This document shows, one piece after another, positions 37,638 to 48,200 of a DNA stretch of 64,000 bases. Under the pieces are notes generated by a model, which worked only from the letters and a program-made list of their open reading frames with translations, was not told the origin of the DNA and ran no database searches. Source of the stretch: Chromatiaceae bacterium (GTDB taxonomy: Bacteria > Pseudomonadota > Gammaproteobacteria > Chromatiales > Chromatiaceae); contig JACKMK010000001.1 of NCBI GenBank assembly GCA_024235395.1, positions 496,001-560,000 on the forward strand, written 5' to 3'. Within the stretch, counting starts at the first letter, position 1. Each line of letters starts with the position of its first letter. The position numbers and the translations under genes were made by a program.

Positions 37638-38102
37638 TCAGCGCCAGCGAAGTGCCAGCGCCAGCGCCATCTGCGCCGCCGGCGCCACCTGCGCGGCGAC
37701 CACCGGACTCGGCGCGTCACCCCAACCGAGCGACTCGGGTTCGACGCCGATCAGTGCGCGGTGGCGCGGAAAGGTCTCGGTCAGACGGGCGATATCGAAC
37801 AGGTCCATCAGCCCCACCTCGTGGACGCTGGCGCGGCTGCCGGTCAGGTAGCGATCCATCGCGTCACCCTCGAGGCGGCGAAGCGTGCCGGCCGGCTCGC
37901 CGAAACGCGCGGCGTCGACGACGACCAGGTTGTCGTGTTCGGCAATCGCCTCGGCAAGCGTGAAACTCAAGGTGCCGCCATCGAGGTAGGTCACGCCCTG
38001 TTCGCTCGCGTGGAACCGCGCTAGGTGCTGCACGACGTGGACACCGAAGCCCTCGTCGGTCAGGAGATTATTCCCGATCCCAAGAATCAGGGTGGTTCGC
38101 AA
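37638..38102 (-). CDS. hynD: Hydrogenase maturation protease (HynD/HupD type)
   Basis: A 154-residue endopeptidase that clips the C-terminal tail of the large subunit after nickel insertion. The Ni-binding residues of HybD have counterparts here: E17 in TDEGFG, D63 in VVDAARFG and H94 in ASVHEVGL. It starts with TTG at 38102, preceded by GGAG eight bases upstream; no ATG is available. It lies 103 bases before the hydrogenase operon on the same strand and is divergent from hypC by 53 bases. Confidence 0.92.
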   Translation of the reverse strand: MRTTLILGIGNNLLTDEGFGVHVVQHLARFHASEQGVTYLDGGTLSFTLAEAIAEHDNLVVVDAARFGEPAGTLRRLEGDAMDRYLTGSRASVHEVGLMDLFDIARLTETFPRHRALIGVEPESLGWGDAPSPVVAAQVAPAAQMALALALRWR

Positions 38103-38155
38103 TGTCCGCTCTCCGCCGCTTAACCAGACCGCTCAATGCGGTTAAAGTAGCCAAT

Positions 38156-38395
38156 ATGTGTCTTGGCATCCCAATGGAAATCATACAGGTCGACGGCTTC
38201 ACCGCGCATTGCGCGGCCAAAGGTGTCGAACGCGACGTGAGTCTGTTCATGCTGCAGCACGAACCGCTGCAGTCTGGCGACTTCGTCATCGTGCACCTTG
38301 GCTACGCGATCCAGAAGGTGTCTGCCGAAGACGCTGCCGCGGCCTGGGAAGTCTACGACGAAATGCTCGCCCTGGACGGTACACCGCCCCGCTGA
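38156..38395 (+). CDS. hypC: HypC/HybG-type hydrogenase assembly chaperone
   Basis: A 79-residue chaperone starting MCLGIPMEI; the conserved Cys2 binds iron and the HypD complex and later the large-subunit precursor. The frame is open further upstream, but HypC proteins always begin with the MCxGIP start, so ATG 38156 is taken. No clear ribosome site is present. The other hyp genes (A, B, D, E, F) are not in the window. It may serve the hynL precursor specifically. Confidence 0.9.
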   Translation: MCLGIPMEIIQVDGFTAHCAAKGVERDVSLFMLQHEPLQSGDFVIVHLGYAIQKVSAEDAAAAWEVYDEMLALDGTPPR

Positions 38396-38469
38396 ATCCA
38401 GGTCCCGGTAAGGTGCCCGTTCGGGTAGCCACCCTGTGCAAACGCAAAACCATAGCCCAAAGGCGAAAA

Positions 38470-38991
38470 ATGAGCGACGAGCGCCAGTTCCTACCCCTCA
38501 ACATTGCATTGATGACGGTCTCCGACACCCGCACGGCGGCTGACGACAAATCCGGCGGCATGTTGCACCGCCTGGTCGGCGAAGCGGGCCATAAGGTGCA
38601 CGAGCAATGTATCGTCGCCGACGACGTGTACCAGATCCGCGCGGCGGTCTCGCGCTGGATCGCGGATGACGCGGTGCAGACGGTGATCACCACCGGCGGC
38701 ACCGGAATCACCGGGCGCGACGGCACGCCGGAAGCGGTCGCCCCGCTGCTGGACAAGGTGATCGACGGATTCGGAGAGATGTTCCGGGTACTTTCGTACG
38801 AGACGATCGGAACCTCGACGTTGCAGTCGCGCGCGCTGGCCGGCGTCGCGAACGGTACATTCGTATTCTGTCTGCCCGGATCCACCGGGGCATGCAAGGA
38901 CGGATGGACCAAGTTGATCGCACAACAGCTCGACTACCGGACCCGGCCCTGCAATCTGGTCGAACTGATGCCGCGCCTGCTGGAGCGCTGA
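38470..38991 (+). CDS. moaB: Molybdenum cofactor biosynthesis protein MoaB
   Basis: A 173-residue MogA/MoaB-fold protein, with TTGGTGITGRDGTPEAV (about 77-93) as the MPT-binding loop and LPGSTGACKDGW near the C-terminus. It adenylylates molybdopterin or has a related role. It lies 74 bases after hypC on the same strand; there is no molybdoenzyme nearby. The start at 38470 follows AAAGGCG. Confidence 0.93.
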   Translation: MSDERQFLPLNIALMTVSDTRTAADDKSGGMLHRLVGEAGHKVHEQCIVADDVYQIRAAVSRWIADDAVQTVITTGGTGITGRDGTPEAVAPLLDKVIDGFGEMFRVLSYETIGTSTLQSRALAGVANGTFVFCLPGSTGACKDGWTKLIAQQLDYRTRPCNLVELMPRLLER

Positions 38992-38996
38992 ATGCG

Positions 38997-40772
38997 TCAG
39001 CGACGATAGGCCTTGTCGATCGACTCACACGTCAGCACCCCGTAGATCCGATGGATACCGGGGGCGGTCATGCGCCGCACGAGGAGGACTTCGGCACCAC
39101 TGTCTTCGAACTGCTTGCGTGCCTCGTGCAGGTTCGCATGCAGTTCGATCACCGCCGCCTGCAAACGGGTGCCCGGTATCTCGGCGAGATCGATCGGATC
39201 GGCTTCCGCTGCGGCAGCGCCCGCCGGATCCGCGGCGTCCAGGCGCCGCGCAAGGTCCGCCGCCGGCATCACCACCTGCTGCCCCGGTGCCTGGTCGACG
39301 ACCAGGAATACCGGCCCGGCACGCAGCGCGTCGCGCGCCTCTTCGACCGACACGACGCCATCGACCCGCAGGAAGGCACGCTCCATCACACTCGCGACGC
39401 CAATCCTGCGCAGCGCCTGCGATAGCGGACTCGCCGAGTAGTCCAGACCGCCGGCGCGCAGCATCGTGAGAAACAGGGAGTCTTTGCCAAAGGCCTCGCT
39501 GGCAGTGATCCCCGCGACCACCACTGCAAGCATACCGGGCATGATGATCGCCGGGTTGTCGGTCAGTTCGAGCATCGCCGTGAGTGCGGCAAGCGGCGCC
39601 TGCAGACTGCCGGACATCATCGCGCCCATCCCCAACAGCGCAAAGAAACCGACCTTGCTCTCCATACCGAATGACCCCAACGCAGCCAGTTCCGCGACCA
39701 GCGCACCGAGCATCGCACCGATGAACAGGGTCGGTCCGATCACGCCACCGGGAACGCCCAGCCCGATACACAGCGAGGTGGCAAGGACCTTGCCCACGAG
39801 CAACGCGAACAACAGGCCCAGGGCGATCTCGCCATGCAGCGCCAGGTCGACCGAGTCATAGCCAATACCCATCACGCCGGGCAGGAAGAGCGCAACCCCG
39901 CCGACCATGCCACCCGCCAGCAGCATCCTCCACTCGATCGCCAAGGATCGGCCACGCGCGGCCACCGACTGCACCGCCTGGATGAATACCGCGGATACCG
40001 CACCGGCAGCGACGCCCAGAAACAGCACCAGCAACAACTCGGTCAGCGACTGCATCTGCATCACCGGCACAACGAACGACGCCCGGTCACCAAGCACCAT
40101 ATTGGACAGCGTGGTTGCGCTGACCGCGGCCAGGATCACCGGGATAAAGCTGGCCACGGTGTATTCCATCATCACCACCTCGAGCGCAAATATGACGCCA
40201 GCCAGAGGGGTATTGAACGAGGCGGCGATGCCGGCTGCAGTACCGCAGCCGACCAGTGCGCGGATCACATTGTTCGGTAGCTCCAGGCTCTGACCGAGCA
40301 GACTGCCCGACGATGCCCCGAGGAAGATGTGCGGCCCCTCGCGTCCCACCGAATGCCCGCCGATGATCGCGAGCGCAGCACCGAAAAACTGCAAGAGAAA
40401 GGCACGAACGGTACATCGCCCCTGGTGGTAGGCCATGCGTTCCATGACACGCGCGACACCAAGCACCTGGATGCCCGCTGCGAACCATCGAAACATTGCT
40501 GCCAGCAGCAGCGCCGCCACAACCGGAAAGACGATACGTGCCGCCAGCGGCAACGCTTCGTAGTTCTCCGGCCCATCGCCGGGCAACAGCGCGTCCTGAG
40601 TACCTTCGACAAACAAGCGGAACAATACGATCACCCCGCCGGCGATCAACCCGGTAAACAGACCCAGCCCTGCCAATGGCAGCAGCGCATCAGGCCGAGC
40701 AAGCCGGATGCGGGTCTCGTCCAGGCGTTCACTCCATGCCCTGCGAAATCTGTCTAGATGCGGTCCAATCAT
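38997..40772 (-). CDS. ClC-family chloride channel/transporter with C-terminal CBS region
   Basis: A 591-residue membrane protein with about ten to twelve helices up to residue 430 and a cytoplasmic tail (about 440-591) that keeps only weak CBS-pair character. The gating motif GREGPHIFLGA is intact. The first selectivity motif (GSGIP in classic ClC) is replaced by AGIQVLGVARV, and the third is GLGVPGGVIGP. A Glu in ALEVVMMEY sits where the proton-path Glu of exchangers lies. It probably moves Cl- or a similar anion, perhaps coupled to H+. It converges on moaB and is divergent from the TAXI gene (273 bases). Confidence 0.88.
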   Translation of the reverse strand: MIGPHLDRFRRAWSERLDETRIRLARPDALLPLAGLGLFTGLIAGGVIVLFRLFVEGTQDALLPGDGPENYEALPLAARIVFPVVAALLLAAMFRWFAAGIQVLGVARVMERMAYHQGRCTVRAFLLQFFGAALAIIGGHSVGREGPHIFLGASSGSLLGQSLELPNNVIRALVGCGTAAGIAASFNTPLAGVIFALEVVMMEYTVASFIPVILAAVSATTLSNMVLGDRASFVVPVMQMQSLTELLLVLFLGVAAGAVSAVFIQAVQSVAARGRSLAIEWRMLLAGGMVGGVALFLPGVMGIGYDSVDLALHGEIALGLLFALLVGKVLATSLCIGLGVPGGVIGPTLFIGAMLGALVAELAALGSFGMESKVGFFALLGMGAMMSGSLQAPLAALTAMLELTDNPAIIMPGMLAVVVAGITASEAFGKDSLFLTMLRAGGLDYSASPLSQALRRIGVASVMERAFLRVDGVVSVEEARDALRAGPVFLVVDQAPGQQVVMPAADLARRLDAADPAGAAAAEADPIDLAEIPGTRLQAAVIELHANLHEARKQFEDSGAEVLLVRRMTAPGIHRIYGVLTCESIDKAYRR

Positions 40773-41045
40773 GGTCGCCTATTTCGTTGATGGGTCAGCG
40801 CAATTCGCCAATTTCCGCACGCGATGGGTGGAAAAGCTGCGAACGAGCGTGATCAGGTCTAGAATCCCACGATATTGCAGACCACCCAAGCCGTTCGTTC
40901 ACGAACAGTTTGTCACAGGCTGGTCACCGGACATGAAGTCGTCGTAACCTCGTAAGCGGCGAAACGTGCCCTTTAGGACAAAACTGAACAACAACAAGAT
41001 CACCCATCGATCTTCGGAAAGATCGGAACCCAGGAGGAAGCATTC

Positions 41046-42017
41046 ATGCTCGCAAGACACACTCTCTTCGGTGCCGCACTGGTGGCAACACTCGGACTCG
41101 GTAGCACATCGGCTGCTATCGCCAATTCCTTTATCACGATTGGTACGGGCGGCGTGACCGGAGTCTATTACCCGACCGGTGGCGCCATCTGTCGCCTGGT
41201 GAACAAAGGGCGAAAGGAACATGGCATCCGTTGCTCCGTGGAATCGACCGGCGGCTCCGTATACAACCTCAACACGATTCGCGCCGGTGAGCTCGATATG
41301 GGCGTCGCGCAGTCCGACTGGCAATATCACGCTTACCACGGTACCGACAAGTTCGCCGAACAGGGCCCCAACAAGGACCTGCGTGCCGTGTTCTCGGTGC
41401 ATGCCGAGCCGTTCACCGTGGTCGCACGCAAGGACTCCGGCATCAAGACGTTCGATGACCTGAAAGGCAAGCGGGTGAACATCGGAAATCCCGGTTCGGG
41501 CCAGCGTGGCACCATGGAAGTGGTCATGAACTCGAAGGGCTGGACCAACGATGACTTCACCCTCGTCTCAGAACTGAAGGCGGCAGAGCAATCGCAGGCG
41601 CTGTGCGACAACAAGATCGACGCCATGGTCTACGTCGTTGGACATCCGAACGGCTCGATCAAGGAAGCCACCACCTCGTGTGACACCGTGCTGGTACCGG
41701 TCGACGGCCCGGTGATCGACAAACTGGTCGCCGACAACCCCTATTACCGCAAAGCGGTGATCCCGGGTGGCATGTACAGCGGCACCGACCAGGACGTACC
41801 GACCTTCGGCGTCGGCGCGACCTTCGTCTCGTCCACCAACACCCCGGGCGACACCGTTTATCAAGTGGTCAAAGCGGTATTCGAGAACTTCGATGACTTC
41901 CGCAAGCTGCATCCGGCGTTCGCCAACCTCAAGAAGGAAGAGATGGTCAAGGACGGTCTCTCGGCTCCGCTGCACGATGGCGCGGCCAAGTACTACAAGG
42001 AAGCCGGCCTGATGTAG
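41046..42017 (+). CDS. TAXI-type TRAP transporter solute-binding protein
   Basis: A 323-residue periplasmic protein with a signal peptide (about 1-26, after AIA) and the TAXI-family start ITIGTGGVTGVYYPTGGAI. VNIGNPGSGQRGTME (about 140-154) and AEQSQALCDNKID are typical substrate-pocket positions. It binds its ligand and delivers it to the fused permease. A hairpin (CGATCTT-CGGA-AAGATCG at 41008-41025) lies in the leader just before the AGGAGGA ribosome site and may modulate translation. The ligand cannot be predicted; TAXI proteins are known for glutamate and other acids. Confidence 0.92.
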   Translation: MLARHTLFGAALVATLGLGSTSAAIANSFITIGTGGVTGVYYPTGGAICRLVNKGRKEHGIRCSVESTGGSVYNLNTIRAGELDMGVAQSDWQYHAYHGTDKFAEQGPNKDLRAVFSVHAEPFTVVARKDSGIKTFDDLKGKRVNIGNPGSGQRGTMEVVMNSKGWTNDDFTLVSELKAAEQSQALCDNKIDAMVYVVGHPNGSIKEATTSCDTVLVPVDGPVIDKLVADNPYYRKAVIPGGMYSGTDQDVPTFGVGATFVSSTNTPGDTVYQVVKAVFENFDDFRKLHPAFANLKKEEMVKDGLSAPLHDGAAKYYKEAGLM

Positions 42018-42147
42018 GCACCGGTGGCCACCGCCGGCCGGCCCCTGGCGGCCGGCGGTGGCCCTGATCCCCAAGTCCCGGCCGGCGTTTCCCATGGCCG
42101 GGGCGCGTTGTGCATACGCGCGTCCGGGTACGCGCCGGGAGGGAGCA

Positions 42148-44736
42148 GTGACCGAACAAAACAAGAATGCCGAGACCGTCAGCGCCGAGGATCTGGTTGC
42201 CCAGGTCGACACCGGTGCACGACACCCTCACGGCATACCCGGCAAAGTCCTGTTCGGTGTCCCGGTGGCGTGGTCGCTGTTCCAGCTGTGGTACGCGTCG
42301 CCACTACCGTTTCTGCTGGGCTTCGGGGTTTTCAACAACACCGAGGCACGTTCGATCCATCTGGCGTTCGCGATCTTTCTCGCATTCACCGCCTATCCGG
42401 CGTTCAAACGTTCGCCGCGCGACCATATACCGATTCAGGATTGGATTTTCGCGGCGCTCGGCGCATTCAGTGCCGCCTACATTTTTTTGTTCTACTCTGA
42501 GCTGGCCAGCCGTTCCGGGGCCCCGACGACCTACGACCTGGTAGTCGCGGTGATCGGCATGCTGCTGCTGCTCGAGGCCACGCGCCGTGCTCTCGGCCCG
42601 CCACTGATGATTGTCGCGATCGTCTTTCTCGCGTACACCTTCGGTGGCCCCTACATGCCGGATGTCATCGCGCACAAAGGACAGAGTCTGCACAAGGTGA
42701 TGTCGCACCAGTGGCTGACCACCGAAGGCGTCTTCGGTATTGCGCTCGGGGTATCGACCAGCTTCGTGTTCCTCTTCGTCCTGTTCGGCGCGTTGCTCGA
42801 GCAGGCAGGTGCCGGCAACTACTTCATCAAGGTCGCCTTTGCGCTCCTCGGGCACATGAAGGGCGGTCCGGCGAAAGCCGCCATCGTCGCCTCGGCAACG
42901 ACCGGCCTGATTTCGGGCTCGTCGATCGCCAACGTGGCAACCACCGGGACCTTCACGATTCCGCTGATGAAACGCGTTGGCTTTCCGGGCACCAAGGCAG
43001 GTGCCGTCGAAGTCGCCGGCTCCACCAACGGACAACTGACCCCGCCGGTCATGGGCGCCGCCGCGTTTCTGATGATCGAGTACGTCGGTATCTCGTATCT
43101 CGAGGTGATCAAACACGCAATCCTGCCTGCGGTGATCTCGTACATCGCACTGGTTTACATCGTCCATCTCGAGGCGTTGAAGGCCAACATGCAGGGGCTG
43201 CCAAAGCGCCACAACACCACGCTGGCGCAAAAGCTGATGACCTTCGCGATGGTCGTCGTCGGCATCTGCGTGATCGGTCTCGGGGTGTACTACGGAATCG
43301 GCTGGATCAAGGACGTCGCGGGCGGTGCGGCAATCTACATCGTCGCCGTGCTGATCGGGGTCGCCTACATCGGATTGCTCTGGTACGCGACCCGCTACCC
43401 TGAACTGGAGATGGACGATCCGAATGACCCGGTCATCGAGCTTCCGGAGACCGGCCCGACCGTGAAGGCCGGCCTGTATTTCCTGTTGCCGATCGTCGTG
43501 CTGATGTGGTGTCTGATCGTCGAGCGTTTCTCGCCTGGCCTGTCGGCATTCTGGGCGACCGTGCTGATGATCTTCATCGTGTTGACCCAGCGACCGTTGC
43601 TGGCATTCTTCCGCGGACTGGACAGCGCCGGGCAGTTGCGGCGCGGCTGGACCGAGTGCGTCGACGGCCTCGGCCACGGCGCACGCAACATGATCGGTAT
43701 CGGTGTCGCTACCGCCGCAGCCGGGATCATCGTCGGCACCATCACGCTGACCGGTATCGGCCAGGTGATGATCGAATTCGTCGAGTTCATCTCCGGCGGC
43801 AACCTGATGGCCGCACTGATCTTCACCGCGGCCATCTGCATCGTGCTCGGCATGGGATTGCCGACGACCGCGAACTACATCGTGGTTTCGAGTCTGATGG
43901 CGCCGGTGGTCGTTTCACTGGCGGCCAGCAACGGGCTGATCGTGCCCCTGATCGCGGTGCACATGTTCGTGTTCTATTTCGGCATACTCGCGGACGATAC
44001 CCCACCGGTCGGACTCGCGGCATTCGCGGCCGCGGCGATCGCCAAGAGCGACCCGATCAAGACCGGCATACAGGGTTTCATGTACGACATCCGCACTGCA
44101 ATTCTGCCGTTCCTGTTCATTTTCAACACCGAACTGTTGCTGATCGGCATCGCGAACTGGTTCGAGTTGATCGTGGTGATTGTCGGGGCCACAGTGGCAA
44201 TGCTGCTGTTTGCCGCCGCGACGCAGGGCTACTGGCTGGTGCGCAGCCGCCTGTGGGAGTCGCTGGCGCTGCTGCTGGTCGCGTTCACGCTGTTCCGCCC
44301 GGGATTCTGGTGGGACGAAATCTTCCCGCCGACCGAATCCGTCGCCGCCACCGAGATCGTGCAGCGTGCCGGCAAGGTCCCGGCAAACGGTAAGCTGGCG
44401 ATGGAGGTCCAGGGCGAGACACTCGACGGCAAGTTCGTGCAGAAGCTCGTGCTGCTGCCACTCGGGGACGCCGGAGATGGCGAGGAGCGCCTGCGCGCTG
44501 CCGGTCTCGAGGTGCGCATCGAAGACGACAAGGTGTTTGCCGACAACATCGTATTCGGCAGCGAAGCCGAACAGGTCGGACTGGATTTCGACTGGCAGAT
44601 CGTCAGGCTTCAGACGGAGGCCGACCGGCCGCCAAAGCACCTGATGTTCATCCCGGCGTTGGCACTGCTCGCCCTGGTCGCCTGGTTGCAGCGGCGGCGC
44701 AGGGAACCGCCCCTGACCGCCCCACAAACCGCCTGA
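42148..44736 (+). CDS. Fused TRAP transporter permease (DctQM-type)
   Basis: An 862-residue membrane protein with about 18 helices. The N-terminal four-helix DctQ-like part is joined to the DctM-like large subunit, which holds repeated motifs such as GLISGSSIANVATTG, GLGMGLPTTANYI-type loops and ADDTPPVGLAAF. A cytoplasmic/soluble tail follows at about 720-830 and a last helix ends it. It starts with GTG at 42148 because GGAGGGAGCA precedes it; a frame opening 90 bases earlier has no such support. It lies 130 bases after the TAXI gene and forms a Na+-driven uptake system with it. Confidence 0.92.
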   Translation: MTEQNKNAETVSAEDLVAQVDTGARHPHGIPGKVLFGVPVAWSLFQLWYASPLPFLLGFGVFNNTEARSIHLAFAIFLAFTAYPAFKRSPRDHIPIQDWIFAALGAFSAAYIFLFYSELASRSGAPTTYDLVVAVIGMLLLLEATRRALGPPLMIVAIVFLAYTFGGPYMPDVIAHKGQSLHKVMSHQWLTTEGVFGIALGVSTSFVFLFVLFGALLEQAGAGNYFIKVAFALLGHMKGGPAKAAIVASATTGLISGSSIANVATTGTFTIPLMKRVGFPGTKAGAVEVAGSTNGQLTPPVMGAAAFLMIEYVGISYLEVIKHAILPAVISYIALVYIVHLEALKANMQGLPKRHNTTLAQKLMTFAMVVVGICVIGLGVYYGIGWIKDVAGGAAIYIVAVLIGVAYIGLLWYATRYPELEMDDPNDPVIELPETGPTVKAGLYFLLPIVVLMWCLIVERFSPGLSAFWATVLMIFIVLTQRPLLAFFRGLDSAGQLRRGWTECVDGLGHGARNMIGIGVATAAAGIIVGTITLTGIGQVMIEFVEFISGGNLMAALIFTAAICIVLGMGLPTTANYIVVSSLMAPVVVSLAASNGLIVPLIAVHMFVFYFGILADDTPPVGLAAFAAAAIAKSDPIKTGIQGFMYDIRTAILPFLFIFNTELLLIGIANWFELIVVIVGATVAMLLFAAATQGYWLVRSRLWESLALLLVAFTLFRPGFWWDEIFPPTESVAATEIVQRAGKVPANGKLAMEVQGETLDGKFVQKLVLLPLGDAGDGEERLRAAGLEVRIEDDKVFADNIVFGSEAEQVGLDFDWQIVRLQTEADRPPKHLMFIPALALLALVAWLQRRRREPPLTAPQTA

Positions 44737-44750
44737 TCCGGAGGCAATCA

Positions 44751-45179
44751 ATGTTCAAACAGATCCTCGTCCCGATCGACCTCGAAGAGACCGAATTGAG
44801 TGGGCGGGCGATCGCCGTTGCCGAAGACCTTGCCGCCCACTACGGCGCCCAGCTCACGGCGCTCACCGTTATCCCCGACTTCAGCAACGCGATGGTTGCG
44901 AGCTACTTTCCGGAAGACGCGATAAAAAAGGCGCACGATGAGATCTGCGGCGAACTGCGCAAATTCGTCGACCAAAGGTTCAAAAATCCAACCAAGGTGT
45001 ACTGCGCGGTGGGTGAAGGCAGCCCGCGCAAGGTCATCGTTCGCCACGTGAAGGAACATAGCATCGACCTGGTCGTGATGCCGGCACGCAAGACCGACAT
45101 CAGCAAGATGTTTCTCGGTTCGAACAGTTCGCACGTGGTCGACCACGCGCGTTGCTCGGTGCTCGTGGTGAAAAACTGA
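44751..45179 (+). CDS. UspA-type universal stress protein
   Basis: A 142-residue protein with the Usp fold: KQILVPIDLEETE at the start and a C-terminal ATP-loop-like GSNSSHVVDHARCSVLVVK. The first Gly of the G-x2-G-x9-GS loop is not obvious (PARKTDISKMFLGS), so ATP binding may be weak or absent. It is 14 bases behind the TRAP permease with an ideal site. Known parallel: TeaD, a Usp protein that regulates the ectoine TRAP system TeaABC. It may regulate this transporter. Confidence 0.88.
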   Translation: MFKQILVPIDLEETELSGRAIAVAEDLAAHYGAQLTALTVIPDFSNAMVASYFPEDAIKKAHDEICGELRKFVDQRFKNPTKVYCAVGEGSPRKVIVRHVKEHSIDLVVMPARKTDISKMFLGSNSSHVVDHARCSVLVVKN

Positions 45180-45251
45180 GTACCCACGGGGACCCGCCGG
45201 CAAGACCCGGACGCAGAGGGGCGCAAGCGGCCCAGGAATACCGCCGGCCGC

Positions 45252-48200
45252 TCAGCCTGCGTGGACGTCTCCGGATGCCGGCAGCAACTCACCGACACCG
45301 GCCACGACCAGCGACAGCACTGCGAAATCGAACACATTCCCCGCTTTGAACTCGCCGATGATCTGCTCGTGACGCTCGAGCATCGCGTGGTTTTCGTACG
45401 TCCAGTGTTCCAGGATGCCGCGCGGACTCCGTTCCCGCTTGCGCGAACGCAGCACTTCGGCGGTGAGGTCGCGGTGATGCCGGTTGAGCGCTGCCTGCAG
45501 CTTGGTTCGCGCCAGCAGGTGCCAGTGGGTCTGCACCGAAAGCGCGGTGATCTGCCTCGCAATCCACTCCAGTTCCAGGGTGTGGTTCAGCGCTGAATGT
45601 ACCCAGGCAGCGGCGGCTATGTCCGTCTGGGTGGCATGTGCAACCGCGACAATGTCCAGCGCCGAGGCCATCGGCACCAGGTTAGAGACGCTCTGCGCCA
45701 GTTCCCGCGGCACACCGGCGCGCGTCAGGCGGCGAACCCGGCGTTCGAATTCCGCCTTGTCCTGCGCTGCCAGCGGCCTGGGCATGGCATCCCAGAGTTC
45801 CGTGGCACCGGCCCGAAACCGCTCGGTCAATGCCTGCATGTCGAGACAGGCCTTGAACGATCTGAGTACCGAGGTCAGCACCTGTTCCAGGAACTCGCCG
45901 ATGTTCGCGAGCATTTCGATCTGCACCGCGGCCGATACCTGGTTGTCGAGTTCCTCAACCCGGCGCCACAGGCTGTCCGTGTCGAAGATTGCGCAGGCAA
46001 TCAGGTAGGCGCGTACCACGCCGGCAATATCGGTACCGACCTCTTCTCGCACGCGGAATCCAATCCCGGGACCTACATGATCGACGAGGCTGCCGGCGAC
46101 CGCGGTCGCGACGATCTCCCGCCGCAGACGATGTTCGGCAATCTCGCCGGCGAACTGCTCACCCAGCCGCTTCGGGAAATAGCCGATCAGGCGGTCTAGC
46201 ACGAAAGGGTCGTCGGGAATGTCCGATTCGACCACCGCCTCGAAGTAATTCATCTTACTGTAGGCAAGCAACACCGCGATCTCGGGTTTGCTCAGACCCT
46301 GACCCAGCGCGAGCCGTTCGGTCAGCGCCTTTTTGTCCGGCAGTCCCTCTAGTTGACGATTGAAACCGCCTTTTTGCTCCAGCAGATCCATGAACCGCGC
46401 CTGCTCGTACATGCGCTGTACGCCACCGGCGTTCACGATGCTGATGATCTGCGTCTGTGCATAGTTGTCGGCGAGTACCAGGCCGGCGACCTCGTCGGTC
46501 ATATCGACCAATAGCTGGTTGCGCTGTTTGCTGGTCAGGTCGCCGTCGGTGACGATCTTGTCGAGCAGGATCTTGATATTGACCTCGTGGTCGGAACAGT
46601 CGACGCCCCCGGAATTGTCGATCGCGTCGGTGTAGACCTGTCCGCCCTGCAATGCGAACTCGACCCGGGCGAGCTGCGTGAAGCCAAGATTGCCGCCCTC
46701 GCCGACCACCCGGCACCGCAGTTCTGGTGCGTCGACACGTACTGCGTCGTTGGCCTTGTCGCGCGCCTGTTCGTGGCTCTCGGTGGTGGCCTTCACATAG
46801 GTACCGATACCACCGTTCCACAGCAGATCGACCGGTGATCTGAGCATCGCCCGGATCAATTCGTTCGGTGGCAGTCGCGTGGCCTTCACGCCGAGCAGCC
46901 GCTGTACTTCGGATGTGATCGGCACCGATTTGGCGTCGCGCGCATACACGCCGCCGCCGGCCGAAATGAGGCTGCGATCGTAGTCCGACCATGCCGAGCG
47001 CGGAAGCCCGAACAGCCGACTGCGTTCTGCGAACGAAGTCGCCGGATCGGGATCGGGATCGAGAAAGATGTGGAGGTGATTGAACGCGCCGACCAGCCTG
47101 ATGTGCGGGGAGAGCAGCATGCCGTTGCCGAATACGTCACCCGACATGTCGCCGATACCGATCACACTGAACGGCGTCGCCTGGGTATCGAGACCGAGTT
47201 CGCGGAAACTGCGTTTTACCGATTCCCAGGCGCCGCGCGCGGTGATCCCCATCGCCTTGTGGTCGTAACCGGCCGACCCTCCGGAGGCAAACGCGTCACC
47301 CAACCAGAATCCGTATTCGGCAGCGACCTGGTTGGCGATATCCGAGAATGTTGCCGTGCCTTTGTCGGCCGCCACCACCAGGTAGGGGTCGTCGCCGTCG
47401 CATCGCTTCACGTCCGGTGGCGGGACCAACTCCCGCCCGACCAGGTTGTCCGTCAGGTCGAGCATGCCGCGCAGCAGGGTACGATAGGCCGTGATCCCCT
47501 TCTGCATGCGTTGCTCCCGGTCATCCGAGGCGAGCGCGTTCTTGACCACGAAGCCGCCTTTCGAACCGACCGGCACGATCACGGCGTTCTTGACCATCTG
47601 GGCCTTCATCAGCCCGAGCACCTCGGTGCGATAGTCCTCCATCCGATCGGACCAGCGCAGACCACCGCGCGCCACCGGACCACCGCGCAAGTGGACCCCC
47701 TCCATGTGCGCCGCGAACACGAACACTTCGTACATCGGCATCGGTAGCGGCATGCCGTCGACATGCCGTGGATCGATCTTCAACGAAAGGTAGGGTCTGC
47801 CTGCCGCACCATCCCACTGCCGGTAGAAATTGGTGCGCAGGGTCGAGCGGATCAGATTCAGGAAGCTGCGCAGGATGCGGTCCTCGTCGAGGCTGCTCAC
47901 CTGCTCCAGGAGCGACTCGAACTGTTTGACGGCGGCTTCCTCTTCGCTGGCGGTCGAACCGGCGCCGGGGGAGAAACGCAATTGGAACAACCGAAACAAC
48001 AACTGCACCACCTGCGGATGCCGGTTCAGGACGGCGACCGAATAGGCCTGGGTGTATGGCACCTTGATCTGATGCTGATAGCGGCTGTATGCGCGAAACA
48101 ACAGCGCCTCCCTCCAGGAAAGGCCGGCGCGCAACACCAGTCCGTTGAAACCGTCATTGTCGACATCGCCTTCCCACACGCGGTGGAATGTGTCCACGAA

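Noticed and set aside
40893..40906. GTTCG-TTCA-CGAAC inverted repeat between the ClC and TAXI genes
   Set aside because: It is short, does not match a known LexA or other operator pattern, and could be chance.
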